A program made the position numbers and the translations under genes. Source: CAYFXE01 sp964347035 (GTDB lineage: Bacteria; Acidobacteriota; Aminicenantia; Aminicenantales; Aminicenantaceae). From it: a stretch of DNA of 6,752 nucleotides. The stretch is taken from contig CAYFXE010000071.1 of NCBI GenBank assembly GCA_964347035.1, positions 1 through 6,752 of the forward strand, written 5' to 3'. The notes under the pieces are model-generated. The model ran no database searches, had not been told where the DNA came from, and was given only the letters and a program-made list of their open reading frames with translations. Shown piece after piece: positions 6,363-6,752 of the stretch; position 1 is the first letter of the stretch, and every line of letters starts with the position of its first letter.

Positions 6363-6752
6363 CATATCCTCCCCAGCAGGGAGAGCAGAAGATTCTTCAG
6401 GGCCTCTGCATCATTCAAGTCGATGACCTCGACCATAGTCGAGGAAAACCTGACAGGAAGACAGAGGCTGAGAACTTCCTGCTCTTGCATCATGAATGGG
6501 AAGTGAGAATTTGATTTAATTTCGGGATAGAACTGGAGGGGTATTCTTTTTTCGTGTGCGATAGCATGAACATTATCCTTCCATCGGGATTGTAATGTTT
6601 CATGAAGGATCAACACGGGACCTTGGCCCAAACGAACAAGGTTGCCCTCCATGGCAATGGGTTCTATCAGAATGATTTTTTGGGCCTGGACTCTGTTTTT
6701 TGCTCTTAGTATTCCGACACCCACTCTTGGTCTGAAGGAACGGTGAGGAAAT
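6362..6752 (-). CDS. Partial M42-like protein lacking catalytic and metal-binding residues (runs off window)
   Basis: Only the C-terminal 129 codons are in the window. The reading frame is open to the right edge, so the GTG at 6724 is probably internal and not the start. Compared by eye with the next gene, LGQGPVLIL matches LGKGVVV, and from IPLQ to the final VE the two align for about 38 residues without a gap, followed by a shared DxEAL helix. The key residues differ. The QEE region reads RVG (codons 6727-6719), the metal Asp of VDTF is Glu in IEPI, the Asp of GGND is Ser in SNSH, and the metal-binding His of YSHS is Ser in FSST. It is therefore a distant M42 paralogue that is probably not an active dinuclear peptidase. 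No stop interrupts it, which argues against simple decay. It overlaps the next gene (TGATG junction), so the two are probably made together. The N-terminal half and any signal peptide lie outside the window. Confidence 0.72.
   Translation of the reverse strand, partial: FPHRSFRPRVGVGILRAKNRVQAQKIILIEPIAMEGNLVRLGQGPVLILHETLQSRWKDNVHAIAHEKRIPLQFYPEIKSNSHFPFMMQEQEVLSLCLPVRFSSTMVEVIDLNDAEALKNLLLSLLGRI
6368..6374 (-). promoter_or_regulatory. Shine-Dalgarno that decides the M42 peptidase start
   Basis: GGGGAGG on the minus strand lies inside the last codons of the upstream M42-like gene. It is 5 bases from the ATG at 6362 and only 2 from the ATG at 6365. This favours the second ATG, whose A is the last base of the upstream TGA stop (TGATG), a typical arrangement for translational coupling. 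Confidence 0.65.

Overview
The window is 6,752 bases of moderate-GC bacterial DNA and looks like a protein- and peptide-degrading locus. It holds six protein-coding genes, one of them cut by the right edge. Secreted M14-type peptidases fused to a long C-terminal region, secreted M42-type peptidases and POT-like transporters suggest a heterotrophic bacterium of the Acidobacteriota/Aminicenantes or a similar lineage. That assignment is an inference from gene content and protein style only. There is no rRNA, tRNA, CRISPR array or transposase gene here.

Layout, left half (+ strand). Positions 1-135 are a leader with a plausible sigma-70 promoter and a strong Shine-Dalgarno. They precede a large secreted M14-family zinc carboxypeptidase-like protein (136-2745). 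Eight bases after its stop lies an 84-bp near-perfect inverted repeat (2754-2837) that looks like a miniature palindromic mobile element. A promoter with a perfect TATAAT box and an AT-rich palindrome then lead into a small ArsR-type regulator (2923-3255), which ends at a hairpin terminator.

Layout, right half (- strand, convergent with the regulator). A tightly packed set of genes is transcribed from the right edge leftwards: a truncated M42-like protein (from the edge to 6362), a secreted M42 aminopeptidase (6362-5262), a POT/PTR-like proton-coupled peptide transporter (5233-3734) and a YjbQ-family protein (3723-3304). Junctions are a 1-4 base overlap, a 28-base gap and a 10-base gap, so this is very probably one operon whose promoter lies outside the window.

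How the parts fit. The M14 and M42 enzymes would trim proteins and peptides outside the cytoplasm, and the transporter would import the resulting small peptides. YjbQ is an unexplained passenger. The most notable points are the tandem M42 pair, whose upstream member has lost recognisable catalytic and metal-binding residues; the palindromic element between the M14 gene and the regulator; the probable operator of the ArsR-type gene; and the unusual topology and signature of the transporter.
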